This document shows, piece by piece, positions 43,838-52,472 of a stretch of DNA of 64,000 bases. Where the stretch lies: contig NZ_BMRV01000011.1 in NCBI RefSeq assembly GCF_014648815.1, positions 62,001-126,000 on the forward strand, given 5' to 3'. Below the pieces are notes generated by a model. That model worked only from the letters and a program-made list of their open reading frames with translations, made no database searches and was not told where the DNA came from. A program made the position numbers and the translations under genes. How positions within the stretch are numbered: position 1 is the stretch's first letter; each line of letters begins with the position of its first letter. Source of the DNA: Streptomyces flaveolus (lineage in GTDB: Bacteria; Actinomycetota; Actinomycetes; Streptomycetales; Streptomycetaceae).

Positions 43838-46800
43838 GTGAACCCTCAGCCCAACGACCCTCACTGTCGCGACATCGCCGTCATCGGCATGGCCGCCGAA
43901 CTGCCGGGCGCCGACGACCTGGACGCCTTCTGGGAGAACATCCGCGCGGGCAGGGAGTCCATCACGCACGGCTCCCCGCGGGTCGTCGAGGACCCCGCCA
44001 CCGGCCGCCGCACGGTGCACGCCCGCGGTGTCCTGAAGGACGTCCGCCGCTTCGACGCCGAGTTCTTCGGCATACCGCGCCGCGAGGCCGAGGTTCTCGA
44101 CCCGCAGCACCGGCGCCTGCTGGAGCTGTCCTGGAACGCCCTGGAGGACGCCGGTCACGACCCGTACCGAGTGCGGGAGACCGTCGCCGTCTACACCTCG
44201 GTCGGCCCCAACACCTACTACGGCACCAGGGACTTCGGTGCCCGCTCCGCCGCCGAGCACATGCTCATCCAGCTGTCCAACGGGCCGGACACCCTGCCCA
44301 CCCGTATCTCCTACAAGCTGGGCCTGACCGGCGAGAGCGTCAACGTCCAGTCCGCGTGCTCGTCGGCCGCCGTCGCCGTCCACCTGGCCTGCGAGTCGCT
44401 GCGGGAGGGCCGGGCGGACATGGCGCTGGTCGGCGCGGCCAGCATCAGCGCGCTGGAGACACTGGCGTACGAGCACCAGGACGGGTTCATCCTGTCCGCG
44501 GACGGCAGCACCCGTGCCTACGACAAGGGCGCCAGCGGCTACGTGGAGGGCGACGGCGCCGGCGTGCTCGTCCTGCGCCGCCTCGACGACGCCCTCGAGC
44601 ACGGGGACAACGTCCACGCGGTGATCAAGAGCAGCGCGGTCAACAACGACGGCCGGGCCAAGGCTGGTTACTCGGCTCCCAGCGTCGAGGGGCAGTCCCG
44701 GGTCATCAGGGCGGCGCTGGAGGCCTCCGGTGTCCCCGCCGACACCATCGCCATGGTCGAGGGCCACGGCACCGGCACCCAGGTCGGCGACCCGATCGAG
44801 GTGCGCGGTCTGGCACGCGCCTACCGGGCCTTCACCGACCGCACCGCCTACTGCGCCCTCGGCTCGGTCAAGGCGAACATCGGCCACCTGTGTTTCGCCT
44901 CCGGCATCGCCGGGCTGCTCAAGGCCGTCCTGTGCCTGAAGCACGGCGAACTGCCGCCCATGGCCGTCCTCGAGGAGGCCAACCCGGACCTCGACTTCAC
45001 CGACACGCCGTTCTACCTCAACCGGACACTCAAGCCGTGGCCGCAGCCCGGCCCCCGCCGGGCCGGTGTCAGCTGCTTCGGGATGGGCGGCACCAACGCC
45101 CACTTCGTCCTCGAACAGGCACCCGAACCGGTTGCCGGCGGCGAGGGACCGTCCGGCCCCCGCAGGACCCTCCCCGTGGTCCTGTCGGCCCGCAGCGACG
45201 AGGCACTGACGGAGGTCCGGCGCCGCCTGGCCGCCCATCTGCGCGCCCACCCGGACACCGATCTCGTCGCCCTCTCCCACACGCTCGCCACCGGCCGCCG
45301 CCCGTTCGCCCACCGCTGGGCCGTGGCGGTCGACTCGACGGAGACCCTGCTGCGCGCACTCGACGGCGACCCGCCCGCCCCGGACGGCTCGCGTGCCGCC
45401 GAACTGGCCCGAACCTGGGCCGAGGGCGACGACGCGGACTGGGACGAGGTGTTCCAGGCGGCCGACCGGCGCCGGATCTCCCTGCCCGGCTACCCGTGGC
45501 AGGGCGAGCGCCTGTGGATCGAGGCCGCCCCGGCCGGCGACCAGGGCGCGGTCGAACTCGAGGCGCAGGAGCAGGCCCCGGTCGCCGAGTGGCTCCACCG
45601 GCCCGCCTGGGAACGGACCGCGCTGCCCCGGCCGTATCTGACCGGCGACCTGCCGCCCGTCGACGGCGTCACCCTGCTGCTCGGCGACGGCGGCCCCGCC
45701 GGCCCGCTGGCGGCCGAGCTGATCGCGGCGGGACGCACCGTGCTGCACGTCACGCCCGGCGACCGGTTCGAGGTGACGGACGACCACCACGCCGTCGTAC
45801 GCCCCGCGGACGCCGAGGACTTCCGGCGGCTGGTGGACTGGGCCGTGACGCGGGGCGGTCAGGTGGCCGAGGCCGTCCATCTGTGGTCCTACGGAGCCCC
45901 GGCCGACCAGGACACCGGCATCGCCCGGGGCGCCCTCGCAGTGCTGCACCTGGTGCAGGCACTCACCGCGGCACGGCAGAGCACCGACCTGTGGATCGGC
46001 ACGGAGAACGCGCAGGCCGCCGTCGCCCCGCGCCCCGCGGCCACCGCGCCCGAGGACGGCCTCCGTGCCCTGCGTCCGGAGGCGTCCGCGATGCTCGGAC
46101 TGTGCCGGGTCGTCCCGCAGGAGCACCCGGAACTGCGCTGCCGTGCCGTCGACTTCGCGTCGGACACCCCGCACGAGCAGGCCGCCGCCGGCCTGCTCGC
46201 GGAGATGGCCTGGCCGAGCGGCGACCCCGAGGTGGTCTACCGCGGCGGTGACCGGCTGCTGCCCACGGTGGAGCGGCTGCCCGCGCCCGACGGCGGCCCC
46301 GTGCCGGTGCCCGTACGCCCCGGCGGGGTGTACCTCGTCACCGGCGGTCTGGGCCGCATCGGTCTGGTCGTCGCCGAGGTGTTCGCGCGCACCGCCCCGG
46401 TCCGGCTGGCGCTCGTCTCCCGCACCCCGGACGCGGACGCGCCCGGCGTGCGCCGGCTGCGCGACCTCGGGGCCGAGGTACTCGTGCTGGGCGCCGACGT
46501 GGCCGACGAGACGGCGATGCGACGGGTCGTCGACGAGGTGCACGCCCGCTGGGGAGCCATCGACGGAGTGGTGCACTCGGCGGGCATCGAGGAGAGCCGC
46601 AACTTCTCGTTCATCGTCGACACCGGCACCGACCGGGCCCTGGCGGCCCTGCGTCCCAAGGTGCCCGGCACAGCCGTCCTGGACCGGGTGACCCGCGACG
46701 AGCCACTGGCGTTCTGCCTGGTCTGCTCCAGCATCGACACCCTGCTCGGCGGCATCGCCTTCGGCATCTACTCGGTTGCCAACCGCTACCTCGACAGCTA

Positions 46801-47368
46801 CGCGCACTGGCGGCGCGCCCACGGAGCCCCCTGGGTCAGCGTCGACTGGGACTCGTGGCGGTTCGACGAGAACGGCTCCGGCCGCATCGGAGCGGCCGCC
46901 GCCCGCACCGCGATCCGGCCCGAGCAGGCGGGCGACGTCCTGGGCGCCGTACTGACCGGCGGAGAGGCGCAGCGCGTCGTCTCCACCGTTCCCCTGGCCG
47001 GCCGCATCGAGCGCATCCGCCGCGCCTTCGAACGACGCCGGCAGGACGCCGCCGCACGCGAGGGCACACCGGGCGCCCTCACCCGCGAGGAGATCGGCAG
47101 CCTCGTGCGCGACGTCATCGGGGAGATCACCGACACCCCCGGACCGCAGGACGAGGACGAACTGCTCGCCGTCGGCTGTGACTCGCTCGCCCTGCTGGAG
47201 GTGGTGGTCCGGCTGGAGAGCGCGCTGCGGCTCAAGCTGCCCATGGCCGACCTGTGGGGCTGCACCACCCTGTCCGACCTCGCCCACGTCTGCTGGGCGG
47301 CCGCCGGAGCACAGCGGACGGACGACGGCGACGGCGCCGAGGAGGCGCTGCGCTATCTCGCCGGCTGA
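43838..47368 (+). CDS. AT-less type I PKS module: KS - (AT deleted) - KR - ACP
   Basis: 1176 residues. KS (11-430) with complete triad: Cys174 (VQSACSSA), His310 (GHGTGTQVGDP), His350 (NIGHLCFASG). The KS-AT linker (LPVVLSARSDEALTEVRRRL) passes after about 60 residues into the post-AT linker (RRRISLPGYPWQGERLWI), so the AT is cleanly missing. A structural half-KR follows, then a catalytic KR (about 830-1060; VTGGLGRIGLVVAEVF, CSSIDTLLGG, FGIYSVANRYLDS) and an ACP with Ser1116 (VGCDSLALLE). Malonyl must come in trans, perhaps from the AT at 20.1 kb. Expected step: extend the aminoacyl starter by two carbons and reduce to beta-hydroxy. Start GTG 43838. Confidence 0.9.
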   Translation: MNPQPNDPHCRDIAVIGMAAELPGADDLDAFWENIRAGRESITHGSPRVVEDPATGRRTVHARGVLKDVRRFDAEFFGIPRREAEVLDPQHRRLLELSWNALEDAGHDPYRVRETVAVYTSVGPNTYYGTRDFGARSAAEHMLIQLSNGPDTLPTRISYKLGLTGESVNVQSACSSAAVAVHLACESLREGRADMALVGAASISALETLAYEHQDGFILSADGSTRAYDKGASGYVEGDGAGVLVLRRLDDALEHGDNVHAVIKSSAVNNDGRAKAGYSAPSVEGQSRVIRAALEASGVPADTIAMVEGHGTGTQVGDPIEVRGLARAYRAFTDRTAYCALGSVKANIGHLCFASGIAGLLKAVLCLKHGELPPMAVLEEANPDLDFTDTPFYLNRTLKPWPQPGPRRAGVSCFGMGGTNAHFVLEQAPEPVAGGEGPSGPRRTLPVVLSARSDEALTEVRRRLAAHLRAHPDTDLVALSHTLATGRRPFAHRWAVAVDSTETLLRALDGDPPAPDGSRAAELARTWAEGDDADWDEVFQAADRRRISLPGYPWQGERLWIEAAPAGDQGAVELEAQEQAPVAEWLHRPAWERTALPRPYLTGDLPPVDGVTLLLGDGGPAGPLAAELIAAGRTVLHVTPGDRFEVTDDHHAVVRPADAEDFRRLVDWAVTRGGQVAEAVHLWSYGAPADQDTGIARGALAVLHLVQALTAARQSTDLWIGTENAQAAVAPRPAATAPEDGLRALRPEASAMLGLCRVVPQEHPELRCRAVDFASDTPHEQAAAGLLAEMAWPSGDPEVVYRGGDRLLPTVERLPAPDGGPVPVPVRPGGVYLVTGGLGRIGLVVAEVFARTAPVRLALVSRTPDADAPGVRRLRDLGAEVLVLGADVADETAMRRVVDEVHARWGAIDGVVHSAGIEESRNFSFIVDTGTDRALAALRPKVPGTAVLDRVTRDEPLAFCLVCSSIDTLLGGIAFGIYSVANRYLDSYAHWRRAHGAPWVSVDWDSWRFDENGSGRIGAAAARTAIRPEQAGDVLGAVLTGGEAQRVVSTVPLAGRIERIRRAFERRRQDAAAREGTPGALTREEIGSLVRDVIGEITDTPGPQDEDELLAVGCDSLALLEVVVRLESALRLKLPMADLWGCTTLSDLAHVCWAAAGAQRTDDGDGAEEALRYLAG

Positions 47369-47377
47369 CGCGGCACG

Positions 47378-47401
47378 GCGCTCCGCGTTCGCGCGGAGCG
47401 C
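47378..47401 (+). terminator. UUCG-tetraloop hairpin after the PKS gene
   Basis: GCGCTCCGCG-TTCG-CGCGGAGCGC: a perfect 10-bp stem capped by UUCG, 9 bases after the PKS stop and 51 bases before the next start. A terminator or processing/stability hairpin that may lower expression of the downstream genes. Confidence 0.75.
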
Positions 47402-47452
47402 TCCCGAGACCTCAACTCAGAGGCGTCTCGCGCAGACGCCGGCCGAAGACGG

Positions 47453-48664
47453 GTGACCGAACCGATGGAATTCGACCTTGCCAGGGCCCGCGCCGACACA
47501 CCGGGCGCCGCCCATGTCGTCCACCTCAACAACGCGGGCGCGAGCCTCGCTCCGCGCGCGGTGACCGACGCCATGACCCGGCACCTCGCGCTGGAGAGCA
47601 CCGTGGGCGCGTACGAGGCCGCCGAGCGTGCCCACGAGGCGGTCGCCCGGGCCCATGACGCGCTCGCGGCACTGCTGAACGCCCGCCCCGACGAAATCGC
47701 GATCATGGACAGCGCGACCCGCGCCTGGGGAATGGCGCTGTCCAGCATCCCGCTGCGCCGGGGGGACCGGGTGCTGGTGTCACCCGTCGAGTACGGCAGC
47801 AACCACATCTCGCTGCTCCACCTCGCCGAACGCACCGGCGTCCGCCTGGAGTTCCTGCCGGTCGACGGTGACGGCCTGGTCGACACGGCCGCGCTGGAAC
47901 AGTGCCTGGACGAGCGGGTCAAGCTGGTGGCCATGGCCCACGTGCCCATGCACGACGGCCTGGTGAACCCGGTCGCCGAGGTGGGCAAGGCGGTGCGCCG
48001 GACCGACGCCCTGTTCCTGGTGGACGCCTGCCAGTCGGTGGGCCAGCTGCCGGTGGACGTCCAGGACTTCAACTGCGACCTGCTGGTGGGCTGCGGCCGC
48101 AAGTACCTGCGCGGCCCGCGCGGCACCGGTTTCCTCTACGTCGCCCGCGACGTCGCCCCCCGCCTCACCCCGGCGGTGCTCGGCCTGGACGGCGTCGAGT
48201 GGCACGGCGGGGAGTACCGGATCGCCCCCGGCGCACGCCGCTTCGAGACCTGGGAGGTCAACGCCGCGGCCCGGATCGGGCTCGGGGTGGCCGTCGACTA
48301 CGCCCGCGGCTGGGGCGTGGAGCGCACCTGGCAGCGGGTCCGCTCCCTGGCCGCCGGACTGCGCGCCGACCTGGCCCGGGTGCCGGGCGTCACGGTGGAG
48401 GACCGGGGCGTGGAGCGGTGCGGCAACATCGCCGTCACCTTCGCCGACCACGACCCCTTCCAGGTGCGCGCCGAACTGCTGAGGGCCGGCATCAACAGCT
48501 GGGTGTGCCTCGACAACGCCGCCTGCCACGACATGCAGCAGCGCGGCCTCAGCCGTCTGCTGCGGATCTCCGTCCACTACTACAACAGCGAGGCCGAGCT
48601 GGACCGGCTCTGCTCGGTGCTCACCGGTGTCACCTCAGGAACGAAAGCGAGGGCCTTCGCATGA
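47453..48664 (+). CDS. Class V aminotransferase-fold PLP enzyme (isopenicillin-epimerase / cysteine-desulfurase-like)
   Basis: 403 residues. Seen: VHLNNAGASLAPRAVTDAM at the N-terminus, MDSATRAWGMALSSIPLRRGD, FLVDACQSVGQLPVDVQ (the Asp that binds the PLP ring nitrogen), and LLVGCGRKYLRGPRGTGFLYV, where Lys217 forms the Schiff base. The mobile-loop Cys of true cysteine desulfurases is not evident. Reactions in this family include epimerisation, C-S lyase and transamination. PLP enzymes of other families use SAM as a gamma-electrophile and release MTA, which would explain the linked mtn genes, but that is a hypothesis. Start GTG 47453, or ATG 47465. Coupled to the thioesterase (ATGA). Confidence 0.82.
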   Translation: MTEPMEFDLARARADTPGAAHVVHLNNAGASLAPRAVTDAMTRHLALESTVGAYEAAERAHEAVARAHDALAALLNARPDEIAIMDSATRAWGMALSSIPLRRGDRVLVSPVEYGSNHISLLHLAERTGVRLEFLPVDGDGLVDTAALEQCLDERVKLVAMAHVPMHDGLVNPVAEVGKAVRRTDALFLVDACQSVGQLPVDVQDFNCDLLVGCGRKYLRGPRGTGFLYVARDVAPRLTPAVLGLDGVEWHGGEYRIAPGARRFETWEVNAAARIGLGVAVDYARGWGVERTWQRVRSLAAGLRADLARVPGVTVEDRGVERCGNIAVTFADHDPFQVRAELLRAGINSWVCLDNAACHDMQQRGLSRLLRISVHYYNSEAELDRLCSVLTGVTSGTKARAFA

Positions 48665-49458
48665 CGGCATCGGCATGGATCAAGCGGCCCAGGCCGCGCC
48701 CCGAGGCCCGCGCGAGGGTGTTCTGCGTCCCGCACGCCGGGGCGGGACCGTCGTCCTACGCGCACTGGGTCTCCGAACTCCCCGAGGACGTCGAGCTGTG
48801 CCTGGTGCACCTGCCGGGGCGGGAGGCGCGGCTGACCGAGCTGCCGCTCGACGACATCACGGCCATCGCCCAGCGCGTCGGCCGTGCCTGCGCGGACCTG
48901 CTCGACCTGCCCTTCGTCCTCCTCGGGCACAGCATGGGCGCGCTCGTCGCCTACGAAACGGCACGGCGGCTCACCGTCGCGCCCCGCCGGCTGTTCGTCT
49001 CCGCCTGCCCGCCCGCGCACCGGCTGGTGGAGGAGCCGCCGGTCGCGCACCTGCCCGACGACGAGTTCCTCGCCGAGGTCCGCCGCGCCTACCAGGGCAT
49101 ACCGGACGAGGTGTGGAGCGACCGGGCCCTGATGCGGATGATGCTGCCCGCCCTGCGCGCCGACTTCGCCGCGTACGAGACCTACGAGTGGGTCCGGCGC
49201 GACCCGCTGAGGTGCCCCGTCACCGCGCTGGGCGGCTCCACGGACGCCCTGGTGCCCACCGCTTCGCTCGCCGGCTGGGCGGAACTCACCGAAGCGCCCT
49301 GCGAGGTCAAGGTGTTCGACGGCGGGCACTTCTATCTCACCGAGGCCCGCCACGAGGTCCAGCGGATGGTCACCGCGGCGCTCCGCACGGACGTGGCCCG
49401 TCCGCAGACCCACCCGGAGACCGCCGGTGCCGGCCGGACCCGAGGAGCCGGGGCATGA
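48661..49458 (+). CDS. Type II-like thioesterase (GrsT/RifR family)
   Basis: A 265-residue alpha/beta-hydrolase: FCVPHAGAGPSSYAHW, VHLPGREARLTELPLDD, nucleophile LLGHSMGALVAYE with Ser91, and catalytic His in FDGGHFYLTEA, with an Asp in GSTDALVP. Stand-alone enzymes of this type hydrolyse mis-primed carriers; some release the final product. No integrated TE exists in the PKS/NRPS proteins here, so this is also the only visible candidate for off-loading. Coupled by ATGA overlaps at both ends. Confidence 0.92.
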   Translation: MTASAWIKRPRPRPEARARVFCVPHAGAGPSSYAHWVSELPEDVELCLVHLPGREARLTELPLDDITAIAQRVGRACADLLDLPFVLLGHSMGALVAYETARRLTVAPRRLFVSACPPAHRLVEEPPVAHLPDDEFLAEVRRAYQGIPDEVWSDRALMRMMLPALRADFAAYETYEWVRRDPLRCPVTALGGSTDALVPTASLAGWAELTEAPCEVKVFDGGHFYLTEARHEVQRMVTAALRTDVARPQTHPETAGAGRTRGAGA

Positions 49459-50615
49459 CCGTATGGACGACCGACAGCCTGGCTCAGGCGCGGGAGAGGG
49501 GCTGGGACACCGTCGTACCGCCCGACGACCTCTTCCGCTCCCCGGGCTGGCTGGCACTGGAGAGCGAACAGACCAACATCCCGCCCCGGTACTACCTGGC
49601 GGGTGAGCCCGGCCGCGCCGAGGCGGGCCTGTCCTGCTACCCGCTCGACGCCTCCTCGGAGGCCTGGCCGTTCATGCGCGTGGACCGGACCGTGCGCATG
49701 CTCGCCGGTGCCCGAGGCGTCGAACCGGACGAGGACACCGCCCGAGCCGTCGACGCCCTGCTGCCCACCCGGCTGTTCGGCGGACGCAGGGTCCCCGACA
49801 CCGCGCTCGTCACGGCGCCCGGACTGCCCGAGGACCGGCGCCGGCGCCGGATCGCCGAACTGGTCGCGGCCGGCGAGGACGACGCCCGGGCCGCCGGCGG
49901 GGCCAGCTCGGCCTTCCTCTTCGTCGCCGCGTCCGACACCGGGCTGCGGGACGTCCTGCGGGAGCGCGGCTACGCCGAGTTCCCCACCGCCCACTACTCC
50001 ACCCTGCGGCTGCCCGAGCCGGGCTTCGAGGGGTACCTGGGCCTGCTGCCCAGCGACCGCCGGCGCAAGGTGCGTTACGAGCGCCGCCGTCTCGAGGCGG
50101 CCGGCGTCGACTTCCGTGTCGAGCCCCTCACCCCCGCCCTGACCGGCGAACTGGTACCGCTGCTGCTCAAGCACGGCAGCAAGTACGGGCACGCCTACAC
50201 CCCGGAGGCGCTGACCCGCACCCTGGAGCTCCATGCCACGCACTGCGGCGCGGACGCGGAGGTCATCACCGCCCGCTCCGAGGACGGCGCGGTGCGCGGC
50301 TTCTCGCTGGTCGTCCGCCGGGGCACCCGTCTGTACATCCGGCTGACCGGCTACGACTACGACTGGCAGGGCAAGCTGCCCCTGTACTTCGCCCTGTGCT
50401 TCTACGAACCGGTGGAGCACGCGAGCCGCATCGGCGCGACCACGCTCGACTACGCCGTCGCCTCGGAAAGCACCAAACTCTCCCGCGGCTGCACCCAGGA
50501 GCGCCGGTTCGGCTACGTCAAGGCGTTCGACCCGGCGACGCACACGATCGTCGCCCGGCTGCTCGCCCGCCTCGGCGACGACCCGGAAGCCCCGCACGCC
50601 GCCGCCGGATCCTGA
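49455..50615 (+). CDS. FemAB-like / GNAT-fold acyltransferase
   Basis: A 386-residue protein of the FemAB-like GNAT superfamily. N-terminal part: DLFRSPGWLALESEQTNI and PPRYYLAGEPG. C-terminal acyltransferase half: FEGYLGLLPSDRRRKVRYER, FSLVVRRGTRLYIRLTGYDY, LYFALCFYEPVEHA and LDYAVASESTKLSRGC, which match the double-GNAT layout of peptidoglycan bridge-forming and related enzymes. Such folds make amide bonds from aminoacyl or acyl donors. In this cluster it could join the amine of the NRPS-PKS unit to the fatty acyl chain. Start ATG 49455 overlaps the thioesterase stop. Donor and acceptor are unknown. Confidence 0.72.
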   Translation: MTVWTTDSLAQARERGWDTVVPPDDLFRSPGWLALESEQTNIPPRYYLAGEPGRAEAGLSCYPLDASSEAWPFMRVDRTVRMLAGARGVEPDEDTARAVDALLPTRLFGGRRVPDTALVTAPGLPEDRRRRRIAELVAAGEDDARAAGGASSAFLFVAASDTGLRDVLRERGYAEFPTAHYSTLRLPEPGFEGYLGLLPSDRRRKVRYERRRLEAAGVDFRVEPLTPALTGELVPLLLKHGSKYGHAYTPEALTRTLELHATHCGADAEVITARSEDGAVRGFSLVVRRGTRLYIRLTGYDYDWQGKLPLYFALCFYEPVEHASRIGATTLDYAVASESTKLSRGCTQERRFGYVKAFDPATHTIVARLLARLGDDPEAPHAAAGS

Positions 50616-50663
50616 TCCCGCACCTGCCCGGCCACCGCACCGCACTCGCCGAAGGACAGCCCC

Positions 50664-51479
50664 ATGACCGGAACCACCCAGGCCGCGCCGACCCTTGGCG
50701 TCATCGGCGGCAGCGGCTTCTACCGACTGCTCGAAGAAGCCGAGGAGATCACCGTCGACACGCCCTACGGCGCGCCGTCCGACACCGTCGCGGTCGGTTC
50801 GGTGGCCGGGCGACGGGTGGCGTTCCTGCCCCGGCACGGCCGCACCCACGCCCACCCGCCCCACCGCATCAACTACCGGGCCAACCTGTGGGCTCTGCGC
50901 GCCCTCGGGGTGCGTCAGGTGCTCGCGCCCTGCGCGGTGGGGTCGCTGCGCCGCGACCACGGCCCCGGTGCCGTCGTCGTACCGGATCAACTGGTGGACC
51001 GCACCAGCGGGCGGGCGCAGACCTTCTTCGACCAGGGGGCGCTGCACGTGCCGTTCGCCGATCCGTACTGCCCCGACGGGCGGAGCACCGTCCTCAAGGG
51101 CGCGGCGGCCGTCGGCGCCGACGCGCACGACGGCGGCACCATGGTGGTGGTCGAAGGGCCCCGGTTCTCCACCCGCGCCGAGTCCCGGTGGTTCACGTCG
51201 GCCGGCTGGTCGCTGGTCAACATGACAGGACACCCGGAGGCCGCTCTGGCCCGGGAACTCGCCCTGTGCTACACGTCGATCGCCCTGGTCACCGACTACG
51301 ACGCGGGCCTGGACGCCGGTGAGGGCGTACAGCAGGACGATGTCTTCGCGGTGTTCGCGCGCAATTCCGACCGTATGCGGGAGATCGTGCTGGAGACGAT
51401 ACGACGGCTGCCGGAGGAGCGGACGTGCCCGTGCCCCGGCGCCCTCGCCGGAATGGATCTCCCCTTCGAGCTGCCCTGA
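50664..51479 (+). CDS. mtnP: 5'-methylthioadenosine phosphorylase
   Basis: A 271-residue purine-nucleoside-phosphorylase family II enzyme that splits MTA into adenine and methylthioribose-1-phosphate, the substrate of MtnA. Seen: LGVIGGSGFYRLLEEAEE, FLPRHGRTHAHPPHRINYRA, APCAVGSLRRDHGPG, VVEGPRFSTRAESRWF and NMTGHPEAALARELALCY, with late Asp in VTDYDAGLDAG. The combination with MtnA (no mtnK kinase is visible) defines the phosphorylase branch. Start ATG 50664. Last gene of the biosynthetic unit as I draw it. Related phosphorylases act on inosine or deoxyadenosine, but mtnA-D nearby settle it. Confidence 0.92.
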   Translation: MTGTTQAAPTLGVIGGSGFYRLLEEAEEITVDTPYGAPSDTVAVGSVAGRRVAFLPRHGRTHAHPPHRINYRANLWALRALGVRQVLAPCAVGSLRRDHGPGAVVVPDQLVDRTSGRAQTFFDQGALHVPFADPYCPDGRSTVLKGAAAVGADAHDGGTMVVVEGPRFSTRAESRWFTSAGWSLVNMTGHPEAALARELALCYTSIALVTDYDAGLDAGEGVQQDDVFAVFARNSDRMREIVLETIRRLPEERTCPCPGALAGMDLPFELP

Positions 51480-51510
51480 GGGCTGCTCGTGGGCCGTTCG
51501 AGGTGGGTTC

Positions 51511-51526
51511 AGTGGTCCGGACCACC
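51511..51526 (+). promoter_or_regulatory. DasR (dre)-like palindrome before the peptidase operon
   Basis: AGTGGTCCGGACCACC contains the 14-bp perfect palindrome GTGGTCC-GGACCAC and matches the dre consensus AGTGGTCTAGACCACT at 13 of 16 positions. It is 113 bases upstream of the M55 peptidase start. Other HutC/GntR regulators have similar sites. Confidence 0.5.
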
Positions 51527-51638
51527 GACAGTTGTCCACAGGCCTGGCCGAGGCGGCCCGGCAACGCGTACGGTTTCGAGGCATGAAGATCCCCGCCGCC
51601 CCACGGCAAGCCTCTGACCTGCGAATGGACCACGTTTC

Positions 51639-52472
51639 GTGAAAATCCTCATCAGCGCCGACATGGAGGGCGCCACCGGCGTCACCTGGCCGGCCGACGT
51701 GTTGCCGGGGACTCCGCAGTGGGAGCGGTGCCGGTCGATGTTCACCTCGGACGTGAACGCCGCCGTGCAGGGCTTCTTCGACGGCGGCGCCGACGAGGTG
51801 CTCGTCAACGAGGCGCACTGGAGCATGCGCAACCTGCTCCTGGAGCGGCTCGACGAGCGGACCGAGATGCTCACCGGGCGGCACAAGGCCCTGTCCATGG
51901 TCGAGGGTGTGCAGCACGGGGACGTGGACGGCATCGCCTTCATCGGCTACCACGCCGGCGCCGGCATGGAGGGTGTCCTCGCGCACACCTACCTCGCCAA
52001 CCAGCTCACCGGCGTGTGGCTGAACGACGTACGGGCCAGTGAGGGCCTGCTCAACGCCCACGTGGTCGCCGAGTACGGGGTGCCGGTGGTGCTGGTCACC
52101 GGGGACGACGTGGCCTGCGAGGACGCGCTCGGGTACGCGCCCGAGGCGCGGAAGGTCGCGGTCAAGGACCACGTGTCGCGCTACGCGGCCGTGTGCCGCA
52201 CACCCGCCAGGACCGCCGCCGACATCCGGGCCGCGGCCAAGGAGGCCGCCGCGCTCGCGGTGCGGCACGAGCCGGTGAGTGCCGGGCCGTTCACCCTCGC
52301 CCTGGAGTTCGACGCCGAGCACCTGGCGGCGGCCTCGACCGTGGTGCCCGGGGTGACGCAGGTCGGGGAGCGGAAGGTGGCGTACACCCACGACACGATG
52401 TTCGAGGCGATCCGGACGTTCAAGGCGGTCACGACGATCGTCTCGGCGGCCGTGGAGGAGCAGTATGGCTGA
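51639..52472 (+). CDS. M55 family D-aminopeptidase (DppA-like)
   Basis: A 277-residue zinc peptidase releasing D-amino acids from short peptides. Seen: KILISADMEGATGV (first metal ligands Asp/Glu), VNEAHWSMRNLLLE, IGYHAGAGMEGVLAHTY and NDVRASEGLLNAHV, all hallmarks of DppA. Start GTG 51639. Its stop overlaps the M20 peptidase start by 8 bases. With the LD-carboxypeptidase three genes on, it suggests recycling of cell-wall peptides. Confidence 0.92.
   Translation: MKILISADMEGATGVTWPADVLPGTPQWERCRSMFTSDVNAAVQGFFDGGADEVLVNEAHWSMRNLLLERLDERTEMLTGRHKALSMVEGVQHGDVDGIAFIGYHAGAGMEGVLAHTYLANQLTGVWLNDVRASEGLLNAHVVAEYGVPVVLVTGDDVACEDALGYAPEARKVAVKDHVSRYAAVCRTPARTAADIRAAAKEAAALAVRHEPVSAGPFTLALEFDAEHLAAASTVVPGVTQVGERKVAYTHDTMFEAIRTFKAVTTIVSAAVEEQYG

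Noticed and set aside
43715..47287. A 1190-codon open frame on the minus strand opposite the PKS gene
   Set aside because: It is a mirror of high-GC codon bias. The plus strand encodes clear KS, KR and ACP motifs, while the minus frame has no recognisable domain and unnatural His/Arg/Gly composition.
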